From Hyphomicrobiales bacterium 4NK60-0047b (lineage in GTDB: Bacteria; Pseudomonadota; Alphaproteobacteria; Rhizobiales; HXMU1428-3): 64,000 bases of DNA. This document shows, piece by piece, positions 52,196-64,000 of the stretch; position 1 is the first letter of the stretch; the number at the start of each line of letters is the position of its first letter. The notes beneath the pieces were generated by a model. That model did no database searches. It was not told the DNA's origin and was given only the letters and a program-made list of their open reading frames with translations. Made by a program: the position numbers and the translations under genes. The stretch spans positions 1,054,001 through 1,118,000 of the forward strand of contig BAABWY010000001.1 in assembly GCA_040367435.1 (NCBI GenBank), read 5' to 3'.

Positions 52196-52441
52196 TTAAA
52201 GGCTCAGCCGGCTGTCATTCTCTGCTGTCTGTGTCCAAGCCATTGCATAAGCCTCCGGTAAATCAAACATATTTGCTTGATTTAAAACTGGATTAACTCT
52301 GTTCTTAGATACACTCTGCGCTATATTAGAGGGCATTATTGCCAATGCTTTACTAGAAACTGCAATCATACTCCCTGTCACTGCACTAGTAATAACAGAA
52401 TTCTTTATAAAATCGCGACGTGTTGTTTTAATACTTGTCAT
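52196..52441 (-). CDS. Small Tat-signal protein
   Basis: An 81-residue protein that begins with a twin-arginine signal, TTRRDFIKNSVITSAVTGSMIAVSSKALA, followed by only about 48 mature residues (SNIAQSVSKNRVNPVLNQANMFDLPEAYAMAWTQ). No Cys or cofactor motif is present. Tat export of so small a protein suggests it may travel with or mature a partner, but none is next door except an MFS transporter 75 bases upstream on the same strand, with which it probably forms an operon. Confidence 0.65.
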   Translation of the reverse strand: MTSIKTTRRDFIKNSVITSAVTGSMIAVSSKALAIMPSNIAQSVSKNRVNPVLNQANMFDLPEAYAMAWTQTAENDSRLSL

Positions 52442-52516
52442 AAAAACTTCTCCTTATCCAAGCCCATAACATACATATAAACTAAAACATTGATTACAAG
52501 GCATACGCAATTGTTT

Positions 52517-53731
52517 TTAATGAATATTTAATAGTTTCAACTTTAAATATTTCTGCATAAAATAAATACCCAACAAAGGGCCCAATGCCATCAAACCAAG
52601 CGTGATAGGCCACCCAATCGCAGCCACTAAATAAGGCGTTCCCTGCACTGTAATGATTGTCAGACCAAACCCAAGCGCTGTTTGCAAAGTCAAAATACTC
52701 CCAGATTTCTCAGCTGGCGTATGATCTGCTACCAATGCAGAAAATTGAGCTGAATCTGGAATGATGGATAGTCCCCACATCAAAATAAAGAAAACAGTTA
52801 TCCAAACAGGTCCACCAAAACTAAAAGCTGTAGCAAGCGCAGAAACGCTACTTACCCCCATGGCATAAATCGTAACTTGTGATTTACCGATTTTATCCGC
52901 AAAAAGCCCTGCAAATACACAAGCCAACCCTCCCAGGGCAATAGCTGAAAAACTAACCAAACTAGAAAGACGAAGTGCATCAAGCTCTGACATAGACATT
53001 TGAAACGAAAGAGCCGCAAACGTAGAAAGCCAAGCCCACATCGCATAAAGCTCCCACATGTGGCCTAAATAACCAAGAATTGGATAGCGTATATATTTAT
53101 TCGACCAACATAAAAAGATATCAGAAAATTGAAATTTTGTAGCTCGGCTATCATATGGCCCTAATTGACAAAATAAAACTAACACACCACCAATAAGCGA
53201 AAGGAGAGAAATAACTTCAACAGCAAACCTCCAATCCATACCACCAACATATGCCGCAAAATGCGGAAAGGCAGACCCAACAGTTAAAGCCCCTACCATT
53301 AGGCCAACCAAAAACCCTCGATCCTTTTGCCCCCACCCAACAGCTATCTTCATTCCAACAGGATATACACCAGCAAGACAAACACCAGTCAAGCCACGAG
53401 CCAAAACAGAAGCAATACCGCCCAACTCTAAAAATAATAATGAATAATTGAAGAAAGCAGCAAAAAAAGCTGAAAGAGCAAAAATTTTTCTCGCATCAAA
53501 ACGATCTGCAATCCCAAAAACTGCAATCAAAAGGGCACCAATTACAAATCCAATATTTACTGAACTGGACAATAAGGCCTGAATGAAAGAACTCAGCTCA
53601 ACCTCTCTCATCATGTCCGGCAAAACAGCACTTGATAAAAACCACAAACTCATGGTGAACAATTCAGCCACAACTAGTAAAACAATCGATTTCGTCTTAG
53701 TGCCAGTCAATCTTGTTTTTATGAATGCCAA
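52517..53731 (-). CDS. Major facilitator superfamily transporter
   Basis: A protein of about 404 residues with 12 predicted transmembrane helices in two halves. The loop FGIADRFDARKIFALSAFF matches the MFS G-x(3)-D-R-x-x-R-K motif between helices 2 and 3, and a second copy, LFADKIGKSQVTIYAMG, follows helix 8. The substrate is not evident. The frame opens at GTG 53758, but no Shine-Dalgarno precedes it; TTG 53731 has AAGGA seven bases upstream and starts just before the first helix, so I prefer it. Confidence 0.85.
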   Translation of the reverse strand: MAFIKTRLTGTKTKSIVLLVVAELFTMSLWFLSSAVLPDMMREVELSSFIQALLSSSVNIGFVIGALLIAVFGIADRFDARKIFALSAFFAAFFNYSLLFLELGGIASVLARGLTGVCLAGVYPVGMKIAVGWGQKDRGFLVGLMVGALTVGSAFPHFAAYVGGMDWRFAVEVISLLSLIGGVLVLFCQLGPYDSRATKFQFSDIFLCWSNKYIRYPILGYLGHMWELYAMWAWLSTFAALSFQMSMSELDALRLSSLVSFSAIALGGLACVFAGLFADKIGKSQVTIYAMGVSSVSALATAFSFGGPVWITVFFILMWGLSIIPDSAQFSALVADHTPAEKSGSILTLQTALGFGLTIITVQGTPYLVAAIGWPITLGLMALGPLLGIYFMQKYLKLKLLNIH

Positions 53732-53887
53732 GGCCCCATCCTTAAAATTAAAAACCACATGCAGAATAACAGGAAATAAAAGAAACGAACTAAATCAAAA
53801 TCACATTCCCTTGATGAATATCAAATGATGAAATCAAAAACGAAGCTAACCTTTAATAAGCATTATGATGAATGGGGGGAGCATAGC

Positions 53888-54472
53888 ATGACACACATCT
53901 TAATTATTCAGGGACATCCAGATAATAAAGAAACTCATTTATGTCATGAATTAATCTCGTCATATATGACAGCAGCTCAATCACAAGGCCATACTGTAAA
54001 GCTCTGCAATATAGCTTCAATTGAGTTTCCTCTACTAAGGTCAAAAGAGGATTGGGAAAAAGGAAAAGAAGGAACACCAGAAAACCTAAAAAAAATTCAA
54101 GAAGCACTAATAGAAAGTGACCATATCGTCATCATCTATCCACTCTGGTTAGGAACCATGCCAGCGCTCTTAAAAGGCTTTCTAGAGCAATTACTAAGAC
54201 CTGGCGTGGCCATTACCTATAAAAAAGGATACCCACAAGGCCTTTTAGAAAATAAATCCGCACGCATTATAATAACAATGGGTATGCCTGCTCTTGTTTA
54301 TCGTTTTTTTTTCTTTTCTCACAGTCTAAGAAATTTAAAAAGAAATATTCTTAAACTCGTTGGTATTAAAAATATCAAATGCACAATAATAGGCTCTGTT
54401 GAAAATGTTGATAAAAATAAACAATCAAAATGGTTTGAGAAAATGAAAAAATTTGGAGAAAAGGCAATCTAA
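53888..54472 (+). CDS. Flavodoxin-fold NAD(P)H dehydrogenase (quinone)-like protein
   Basis: A 194-residue flavoprotein of the KefF/MdaB/NQO type: ILIIQGHPDNKETHLCHELI is the FMN phosphate loop, HIVIIYPLWLGTMPALLKGFLEQLLRPGVA the flavin-contacting strand, and IIITMGMPALVYRF the next strand. Such enzymes reduce quinones with NAD(P)H or regulate K+ efflux. The start is decided by GGGGGGAG six bases before ATG 53888. It is divergent from the MFS transporter gene. Confidence 0.88.
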   Translation: MTHILIIQGHPDNKETHLCHELISSYMTAAQSQGHTVKLCNIASIEFPLLRSKEDWEKGKEGTPENLKKIQEALIESDHIVIIYPLWLGTMPALLKGFLEQLLRPGVAITYKKGYPQGLLENKSARIIITMGMPALVYRFFFFSHSLRNLKRNILKLVGIKNIKCTIIGSVENVDKNKQSKWFEKMKKFGEKAI

Positions 54473-54520
54473 AAGTAGCCACTCTAAAACTACAATGGCC
54501 TAATTAGAAAATCTAAAAAT

Positions 54521-55122
54521 TTATTTCTTTATTGGTTTTTCCGGAATCATAGTCACATTGACACCAGGGTATAAAAACACATGCTTCTTTTCATCTGAAG
54601 CTGCATTAGCAGCCGCCATAAACAAAACTCCAACTAGACCACCATGCGAACCCATTTCAAGTCTTTCAGCCTTGGTTTCATTAACAGATCTAACTGTTAC
54701 AACACCCATTTTAAATTCTGGGTAACTACAAATAACGGCAAGTTCTCCAGATTCATATCCATATATAGAAACTTGTATCTTAGCAGGTGTTTTAAAACTA
54801 GCACTAAACTCAGAACTCTTTAGTTCGCATTCAGAACCAATAATTTCTTTTCGAAGTCCTGGTCCCCCCCTTCTTCATACCGAACAGTTCGTACCGTTAC
54901 AAATTGATCTCCCCTAAAGTCAGGGGTTTTCTCACCAGCATCACGACGCTTCTTATAAACATCAATTCCAGTGACTTTATTATCATTAGCCTTTATAGAC
55001 CCAACATGCTGAATAGGTTCTCTCTTTGCACCACAACCCGATAACAATAAAATCGAAATATTAGTAGTATAAATCTCATTTACGCCCCCAACATTTAGAA
55101 TAGATTTTATAGTGAACAACAA
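54521..55122 (-). pseudogene. Frameshifted lipoprotein-like gene with a G7 tract at the break
   Basis: Two overlapping-phase frames belong to one gene. The 5' part (55122 to 54820) has a lipobox-like LLLSGCGAK and runs to TVRYEEGG. At a run of seven G (54864-54870) the frame is lost. Shifting by one base gives GPGLRKEIIGSECEL, FSASFKTPAKIQVSIYGY and joins, without a stop, the 3' frame MGVVTVRSVNETKAERLE that ends at 54521. The joined protein would be about 200 residues and looks like a small alphaproteobacterial lipoprotein. An indel in the G-run, a sequencing error, or phase variation could explain it. Confidence 0.7.
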
Positions 55123-55193
55123 AACATCAATAGTAAATAATGTCTATACAACCGAAAAGACGAATTTAATTCATGCAAACACAAAATCGTACA

Positions 55194-55232
55194 AAAAAAA
55201 ACGCCCTCTGCAAAAGCTGAGGGCGTTTTAAA
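55194..55232 (-). terminator. Terminator of the rRNA operon
   Basis: AAAACGCCCTC, loop TGCAAAAGCT, GAGGGCGTTTT; on the minus strand the stem is followed by more than eight T. It lies about 100 bases past the end of 5S rRNA. Confidence 0.9.
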
Positions 55233-55275
55233 TCATTTTATTTGAAAATCGATCAGAGAGGACTTGATAGATAAT

Positions 55276-55305
55276 GTGCGGTTGCTTTGTGGGCAACTAA
55301 ATCAC
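55276..55305 (+). repeat. Short hairpin repeat inside the rRNA transcription unit
   Basis: GTGCGGTTGC-tttgtgg-GCAACTAAATCAC between 5S rRNA and the operon terminator. The outer GTG/CAC also pair. No tRNA-Met is visible in this space, where many alphaproteobacteria carry one. Confidence 0.7.
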
Positions 55306-55334
55306 AACTTAAAAACATCCTGTGTAGTTTATAT

Positions 55335-55450
55335 GCCTGGCAACGACCTACTCTCCCGCGTCTTAAGACGAAGTACCATCGGCGCTGGAGCATTTCACGG
55401 TCGAGTTCGAGATGGGATCGAGTGTAGGCGCTCCGCCATAATCACCAGGC
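55335..55450 (-). rRNA. rrf: 5S ribosomal RNA
   Basis: About 116 bases on the minus strand, beginning GCCTGGTGATTATGGCGGAG and ending CGTTGCCAGGC, so the ends pair (GCCTGG/CCAGGC). The conserved loop with GATCCCATCTCGAACTCG is present. It is the last gene of the operon. Confidence 0.95.
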
Positions 55451-55659
55451 AAATAAACCACACAGGCTGCCTGAACTATATTATTTGATCAATCAATAAT
55501 TGATAACTTTGGTATTTTAATAATTTTGTTAGTGCCTGATTTAATCAGTTTTAGTCATTGGCATATGACTAAAATGCACTTGGGTATTGTTGGTGCTTGC
55601 TAACAAACCATTTCACCGGTTTTATTAGATGCTTATAAGCATTGCTAAATGAGAGCAAT

Positions 55660-58405
<2,746 letters not shown>

Positions 58406-58956
58406 CTCATTTGCAATGCTTACTTCAGTGTTCCTTTTGTAAAAACACGTCCATAAAACAATACTCAGCCCACTTACTCGACATAGGTGGGCACGAGAGT
58501 TATTCAATAAAATTGATTGTTTTTCCTGTTGACTACAAAACGCAAAAAAGTCACGAACAACACAAGCACAAAGTACTAGTATCGAACGATCATCGAATAC
58601 ATTAAGCAGTCTAAGAAAAGACCAAATAATATAATCTATCAAGACAATCCCAAAAAATTAAAACTTACTAATGATAACTTATTAGCAAATCCTAAAATAC
58701 ACCGGGTGTGGTGCGTCCTTGTTCAAGCGATTTATCATCCAAAACCCGAAGGTAATAGAAAGTAAAAAGCCGGAGCGAACAAAGCTCTAGGATAATCCTC
58801 TCTTCACAATGTCAAATAATCCAAATGCAGTAGCATATGGAAACGAATGTTCTTAATTCTTAAAAAACGAGCAAACAATTAAGTCGTTGCAAACGCAATC
58901 AGCGTCACAATCTCCAGAATCTAAGTGATCAACAACCAACACAACCAAAAGAAATT
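58406..58956 (-). other. Spacer between tRNA-Ala and 23S rRNA
   Basis: About 550 bases of transcribed spacer. It holds one arm of the 23S processing stem and a boxA-like antitermination sequence on the minus strand (TTATTTGACATTGTGAAGA, 58802-58820) resembling the one in the 16S leader. No gene is evident. Confidence 0.6.
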
Positions 58957-59032
58957 TGGTGGAGCCAGACGGGATCGAACCGACGACCTGAAGCTTGCAA
59001 AGCTACCGCTCTCCCAACTGAGCTATGGCCCC
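58957..59032 (-). tRNA. tRNA-Ala (anticodon TGC)
   Basis: A 76-base cloverleaf on the minus strand: GGGGCCATAGCTCAGTTGGG at the 5' end, anticodon loop CTTTGCAAG with TGC, T-loop GGTTCGATCC, encoded CCA. It lies in the 16S-23S spacer with tRNA-Ile, as usual. Confidence 0.97.
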
Positions 59033-59185
59033 ATAACAAAGTTATAAACTTTATTTAAACCTGTTTTAGCAAATGTTGTCGCTAACACTACAGTAGCGTT
59101 AATACACACTAGAAAAACCTAGCAGAAACAATCAACAATTCGATTGATAACCACAGGTCAAAATTTACAATCAGAAGAAAGCAAA

Positions 59186-59263
<78 letters not shown>

Positions 59264-59427
59264 TAATTCATAGTGTGTGCTCTATATTTAAGAAGAAAGA
59301 GAAACGAAGACGGCGGGTCCCGCCGTTTATTAAACGGATATAAGGCATGAATTTCTGGTAAACCAGATAACCTTACATCCTTATGTTCTTAAGAGGGTAG
59401 ATAAGGAACAAGTTCCTAAAAATACCC

Positions 59428-60922
<1,495 letters not shown>

Positions 60923-61250
60923 TTAAAAATTTGATGCCTGCTTTTCTAAATACCGAAGTATTTAGACGTCGCTTTACGTTAAACAAAAAATTAAACTTCA
61001 AAAATCTGCACAACATCGCAGTGACATAAAATGTCATCACAACGTCACACAAATCATATGAGGTCCATCACATAAGTTTTTAACAATACCCAATAAAGGA
61101 TACCATTAAGTAACATGGTGTGTTGTCTAGAAAAACGCGCGACTGCAAGAGTCTCGTTTACTCACTGTTCACAAATCAGCAAATTAATGCTAGATATTGA
61201 TTCGAGAGAGTTAAGCCAGGACACCGCCGCCTGCGTTTCTCTTTCTTATA

Positions 61251-61270
61251 TATTCAATTGTCAAAGAGCC
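61251..61270 (-). promoter_or_regulatory. boxA-like antitermination sequence in the rRNA leader
   Basis: On the minus strand GGCTCTTTGACAATTGAATA, which carries the GCTCTTTGACA word common before 16S rRNA in alphaproteobacteria. A related sequence recurs in the spacer before 23S. Confidence 0.55.
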
Positions 61271-61308
61271 CGATGGATATGAGACTGACGAATCAATCTA
61301 TCCTCGAT

Positions 61309-61337
61309 TGTATATAGATCAAATTGTGAGTTGTAAA
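61309..61337 (-). promoter_or_regulatory. rRNA operon promoter
   Basis: On the minus strand, -35 TTTACA (61337-61332), 17-base spacer, -10 TATACA (61314-61309). It lies about 390 bases before 16S rRNA and downstream of a hairpin that would block read-through from further upstream. Confidence 0.6.
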
Positions 61338-61354
61338 CCCCTAATAAAGACAAA

Positions 61355-61460
61355 AATAAAAGAAGGGCTTCCGATAACCCGGAAAGCCTAACTTTCGCTT
61401 ATTGTCTTTCAGCTTGTCTGCGCTAGCCACTTTCGTGTGTCCCGCGTCCCCGCTGCTGAT
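61355..61460 (-). ncRNA. Candidate small RNA upstream of the rRNA operon
   Basis: A promoter-like pair (61467-61495) is followed about 70 bases later by an intrinsic terminator: minus-strand GGCTTTCCG, loop, CGGAAGCC, then CTTCTTTTATTTTTG (61389-61355). The implied transcript of about 105 bases has no convincing reading frame and contains internal hairpins (for example CAC-acgaaa-GTG). I do not recognise it. It could also be a leader or attenuator for the rRNA operon, but the next promoter lies downstream. Confidence 0.45.
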
Positions 61461-61466
61461 GTCGCT

Positions 61467-61495
61467 ATTAACCCCATAACCGCCCTCAGAGTCAA
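61467..61495 (-). promoter_or_regulatory. Promoter-like element of the candidate small RNA
   Basis: On the minus strand, -35 TTGACT (61495-61490), a 17-base spacer rich in G, -10 GTTAAT (61472-61467). The -35 box is strong and the -10 moderate. Confidence 0.45.
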
Positions 61496-61499
61496 CGCC

Positions 61500-62179
61500 T
61501 TTTTTAAAAAAAGTTCATATTTTTTCAAAAAAAGTGCTAAGCGACTGAAAATTATAGAGTTTTATTTCCATCTTTTTTACACGCAAAAAAGTAGCTGCGG
61601 TAGCACCATACTCAACCTTTTTCGTTTCCTGAAAAAAACCTTTTCAAACGGCTTTATTTTCTCATTTTTACCCCATGAAACAGTCAAAAAAAGTGAGATT
61701 TTTTTTCATTTTGTTTGAAATCGATTAGATTCCGACGAAAACTTCCCCACAAACAAAGAAAAGCAACTCAACCAGGACATTTATTTCCTAATCATCACGT
61801 CTAGAAACGTGCCATTTCTAAAGGGGAAATATTCATCCAATAAAAGAGATCTAGATAGGCCCTATATATAGATGTATAGAGCATGCTTTTTCACACCAAT
61901 TTCAAAACGCATTTTCTTAAGAAGACATGCTTTAATGATCAATTCATTCCGTCATGAAATATTCAGTATTGAGAAATCAGCAAATTAATGTCAGAGACAG
62001 CTATAAAAAGATTTTGACCTGTTTAGCTTTTTGGCACATTAATCTTTTTGAATGACAAGATTTAATATAATTTAAGTCGTACTCATTTATGACAACTTAT
62101 TCAGGCATACCTTATTCAAGGCTTTTATCGTCAAACGATGCTAAACATGAATAAAGGGAACTTGAGGGGGAATTAAAGG
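61500..62179. other. 680-base AT-rich gap before the M23 peptidase gene
   Basis: No gene seen. A 17-base direct repeat, AAATCAGCAAATTAATG, occurs at 61974-61990 and also at 61173-61189 in the rRNA leader. The first 220 bases carry several A- and T-runs with the repeated word AAAAAAAGT, on which a 93-codon frame is probably spurious. The promoter of the peptidase gene should be in the last 150 bases. Confidence 0.4.
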
Positions 62180-64000
62180 TTGAAACATCGCAGAACGAGA
62201 GCCCCAAGGCATCCAAAGCAAAGGCTTCGTCAGCAAAAGAGCTTGGTTCCAGCCAAAGGTAACTCCTTGCCTGAAGTTTACCTCTCCAGAACACAAGCCG
62301 GTTCATCAAGCATATTTGACAAAGATCATTTCGGCGCCCATGCCGGCGCTAAATTCAAATGGCTCATTAGCACATTGATAGCAGGCACTGTTGGTGTGGC
62401 AGCATTAGGTGTGGCTCTATATGGTGCCATGAATGTTGAAGATGGCTCCGGTATGGTTGAATCTCTTAAAAAAGCCAGTGTCGCAGCAATGTCTCCCTTC
62501 AAACCCAAAACGATGGATGACAAACAGCTCACATCCTCTTTTGGTAAAACAGATCGCCTACCATCAACAAGCCAGGGCTTATCAACGAAATACATCATCC
62601 ATGATTCAATCGTACAAAAACGTAACGATAGAGAATTTATCGCCATCAAACCTTATGTGCGCATCGTTACCCGCCTAGCCACGAATGTCGAACCGAATAA
62701 AGCCATCCCTCTTTTTAACCCTTTTAAGCTTTACGCAAACCTCAGCCCAATTGCATCTAAAAGCAATTCGCGCTCCAAAACAAACACAAGAGTACAGATG
62801 CAATCCAAAATCGTTGAGTTGCATGGTGGTATCCTGCCGACCGAAGATGGTCAGGAACTAGATGATAAAGAAATTCATCAACTCGTCTCTAACGAATATC
62901 AAGATGAGAACTTTGCACTAAGAGCAACGATCTATAACGACAAAGATAATTCTGATGTCCCAGAGGAAAAAGTTAAGAGGACAGCCCTACCTCTAACAAA
63001 AAACACAACCGTACTCGTAAAAACAATCATCATTCCAGATGAAGACAGTTTCGAAGGCTTAGAGACACATATTGTTGCCGTTCGTAAAAATGATAATCTG
63101 CGCACTGTTCTAGCAAATGCGAAAGTAAGCAGTTGGCAAGCTCCGGCAATCGCTGAAGCAATGGAGCCTATCTACTCCTCATCAAACATTAAAATCGGCC
63201 AAGAACTTCATTTGATGCTAACTCCTTCTCTCACAACAAACAATGAGATGGATCTCGTCAGAGTCAGTATTTACGAAAGTGGGGCTCATCTCGTTAGTAT
63301 CGCCAGAAACTCAGCCGGTGAGTTTATCGCGAGTAATCACGGTGCACACTCAGCTCTCTTGGAACAACTTGCTTCAAAACAAAAGAAACGACCAACAAGC
63401 CTTTATAACAGTTTCTATCATTCATCCATGAAACAATCCATAGATCACAAGATGATCATGAAAGTGCTTCGCATTCATGCCTACGACACTGATTTTAAAC
63501 AACGTGTCGGACCAGGTGATGGCTTTGAATTATTCTATGATGTCCAGGGTGATCAATCCACTACCGAAGCAAAATTAGGCAATCTGCTCTACACCTCTTT
63601 AACAATTGCTGGTGAAACCCGTAAGTTTTATCGCTTCCGCACACCAGATGGCGAAGTCGACTTCTATGATGAAAATGGAGATAACGCTAAAAAATTCCTA
63701 ATGCGCAAACCAGTGCGTGGTGGTGGCGCTCGCTTCACTTCAGGATATGGTATGCGCTTTCACCCATTATTAAAACGACGGAAGATGCACAAAGGCGTTG
63801 ACTGGGCAGCAAAACCTGGCACACCAATTTTAGCCGCAGGTAATGGCCGCATTGAAGCTGCTAAACGTCATGCAGGCTATGGTAATTATGTTCGCATCAA
63901 GCATGCCAACGGCTATAAAACCGCTTATGCGCACATGCTCCGCTTTGGTAAAGGTATTCGAACTGGTGCAAAAGTGCGCCAGGGTCAAGTCATTGGATAT
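62180..64000 (+). CDS. M23-family peptidoglycan endopeptidase, 3' end beyond the window
   Basis: An open frame of 607 codons that runs to the window edge. A basic N-terminus (KHRRTRAPRHPKQRLRQQK) precedes one membrane helix (FKWLISTLIAGTVGVAALGVALYGA), so it is a signal-anchored periplasmic protein. A long middle region (about 100-500) is poorly characterised. The C-terminus has the LytM domain: RFTSGYGMRFHPLLKRRKMHKGVDW, with the HxxxD zinc ligands, and KTAYAHM; the final HxH ligand lies beyond the window. It cuts peptide cross-links or regulates such enzymes. The start is TTG 62180, the first possible codon after an in-frame stop; GAGGGGG lies nine bases upstream. Confidence 0.9.
   Translation, partial: MKHRRTRAPRHPKQRLRQQKSLVPAKGNSLPEVYLSRTQAGSSSIFDKDHFGAHAGAKFKWLISTLIAGTVGVAALGVALYGAMNVEDGSGMVESLKKASVAAMSPFKPKTMDDKQLTSSFGKTDRLPSTSQGLSTKYIIHDSIVQKRNDREFIAIKPYVRIVTRLATNVEPNKAIPLFNPFKLYANLSPIASKSNSRSKTNTRVQMQSKIVELHGGILPTEDGQELDDKEIHQLVSNEYQDENFALRATIYNDKDNSDVPEEKVKRTALPLTKNTTVLVKTIIIPDEDSFEGLETHIVAVRKNDNLRTVLANAKVSSWQAPAIAEAMEPIYSSSNIKIGQELHLMLTPSLTTNNEMDLVRVSIYESGAHLVSIARNSAGEFIASNHGAHSALLEQLASKQKKRPTSLYNSFYHSSMKQSIDHKMIMKVLRIHAYDTDFKQRVGPGDGFELFYDVQGDQSTTEAKLGNLLYTSLTIAGETRKFYRFRTPDGEVDFYDENGDNAKKFLMRKPVRGGGARFTSGYGMRFHPLLKRRKMHKGVDWAAKPGTPILAAGNGRIEAAKRHAGYGNYVRIKHANGYKTAYAHMLRFGKGIRTGAKVRQGQVIGY

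Noticed and set aside
61437-61718. A 93-codon frame on the plus strand before the M23 gene
   Set aside because: It runs over the candidate RNA promoter and A/T homopolymers, with no ribosome-binding site and Phe/Lys-rich low-complexity product.

Overview
The window looks like a chromosomal segment of a low-to-moderate G+C alphaproteobacterium, most likely a marine or aquatic member of the Hyphomicrobiales (Rhizobiales) or a near relative. The grounds are an ActS/ActR (RegB/RegA) redox pair with a divergent senC, crotonyl-CoA carboxylase/reductase plus a long methylsuccinyl-CoA dehydrogenase (ethylmalonyl-CoA pathway), a 16S-Ile-Ala-23S-5S rRNA operon, a tungstate-type binding protein with an excisionase-like regulator, and intergenic repeats of a Rhizobiales style. 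Genus and species cannot be fixed from the sequence alone.

Layout. 1-5.7 kb: the tail of an unknown gene, an enoyl-CoA isomerase-like protein, an HSDL2-like dehydrogenase, a deacetylase, xseB and dxs. 5.7-9.6 kb: an HxlR regulator divergent from a degenerate alpha/beta hydrolase across a perfect double operator; a membrane protein; arsR plus an aquaporin. 9.6-12.3 kb: tupA-like protein, its probable regulator, and a duplicated Cys-rich secreted protein. 12.4-16.4 kb: trhO, then a copper-type cluster (Cys-rich membrane protein, outer-membrane protein, PCuAC chaperone) behind a perfect FNR box. 16.4-20 kb: an accessory stretch with repeats, a TIR-domain protein, a pentapeptide-repeat membrane protein split by an in-frame stop, a MITE-like repeat and an EF-hand protein. 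20.2-27.4 kb: mcd and ccr flanking a 1098-residue disordered acidic protein with one helix-hairpin-helix module. 28-37 kb: trmD, a UspA-like protein, a Lon-family protease, actR, actS, senC and a YgjP-type metalloprotein. 37-47.7 kb: glyS, a membrane protein, glyQ, a GH19-like coiled-coil protein with two secreted neighbours, an S49 protease, a DUF2007-TrmN6 fusion and ispB. 48-55 kb: a large beta-helix/pentapeptide-like membrane protein, a response regulator with a degenerate second receiver, small secreted peptides, an MFS transporter, a flavodoxin-fold reductase and a frameshifted lipoprotein. 55.3-61.5 kb: an rRNA operon on the minus strand, with a candidate small RNA just upstream. 62.2-64 kb: an M23 peptidase cut by the window end.

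Two families of interspersed intergenic repeats tie the window together. One is a ~80-120 bp multi-hairpin element (at least seven recognisable copies plus degenerate ones, all in the same chromosomal orientation) whose stems covary between copies. The other is a ~26 bp hairpin (GGTTGC/GCAACC or GGATGC/GCATCT) found about 16 times, including inside the rRNA transcription unit. They are the most system-like feature here that gene calls do not explain.

Start codons were often moved downstream of the longest reading frame to match a Shine-Dalgarno sequence, a signal peptide or family length. Functions are by motif recognition only; no database search was run.
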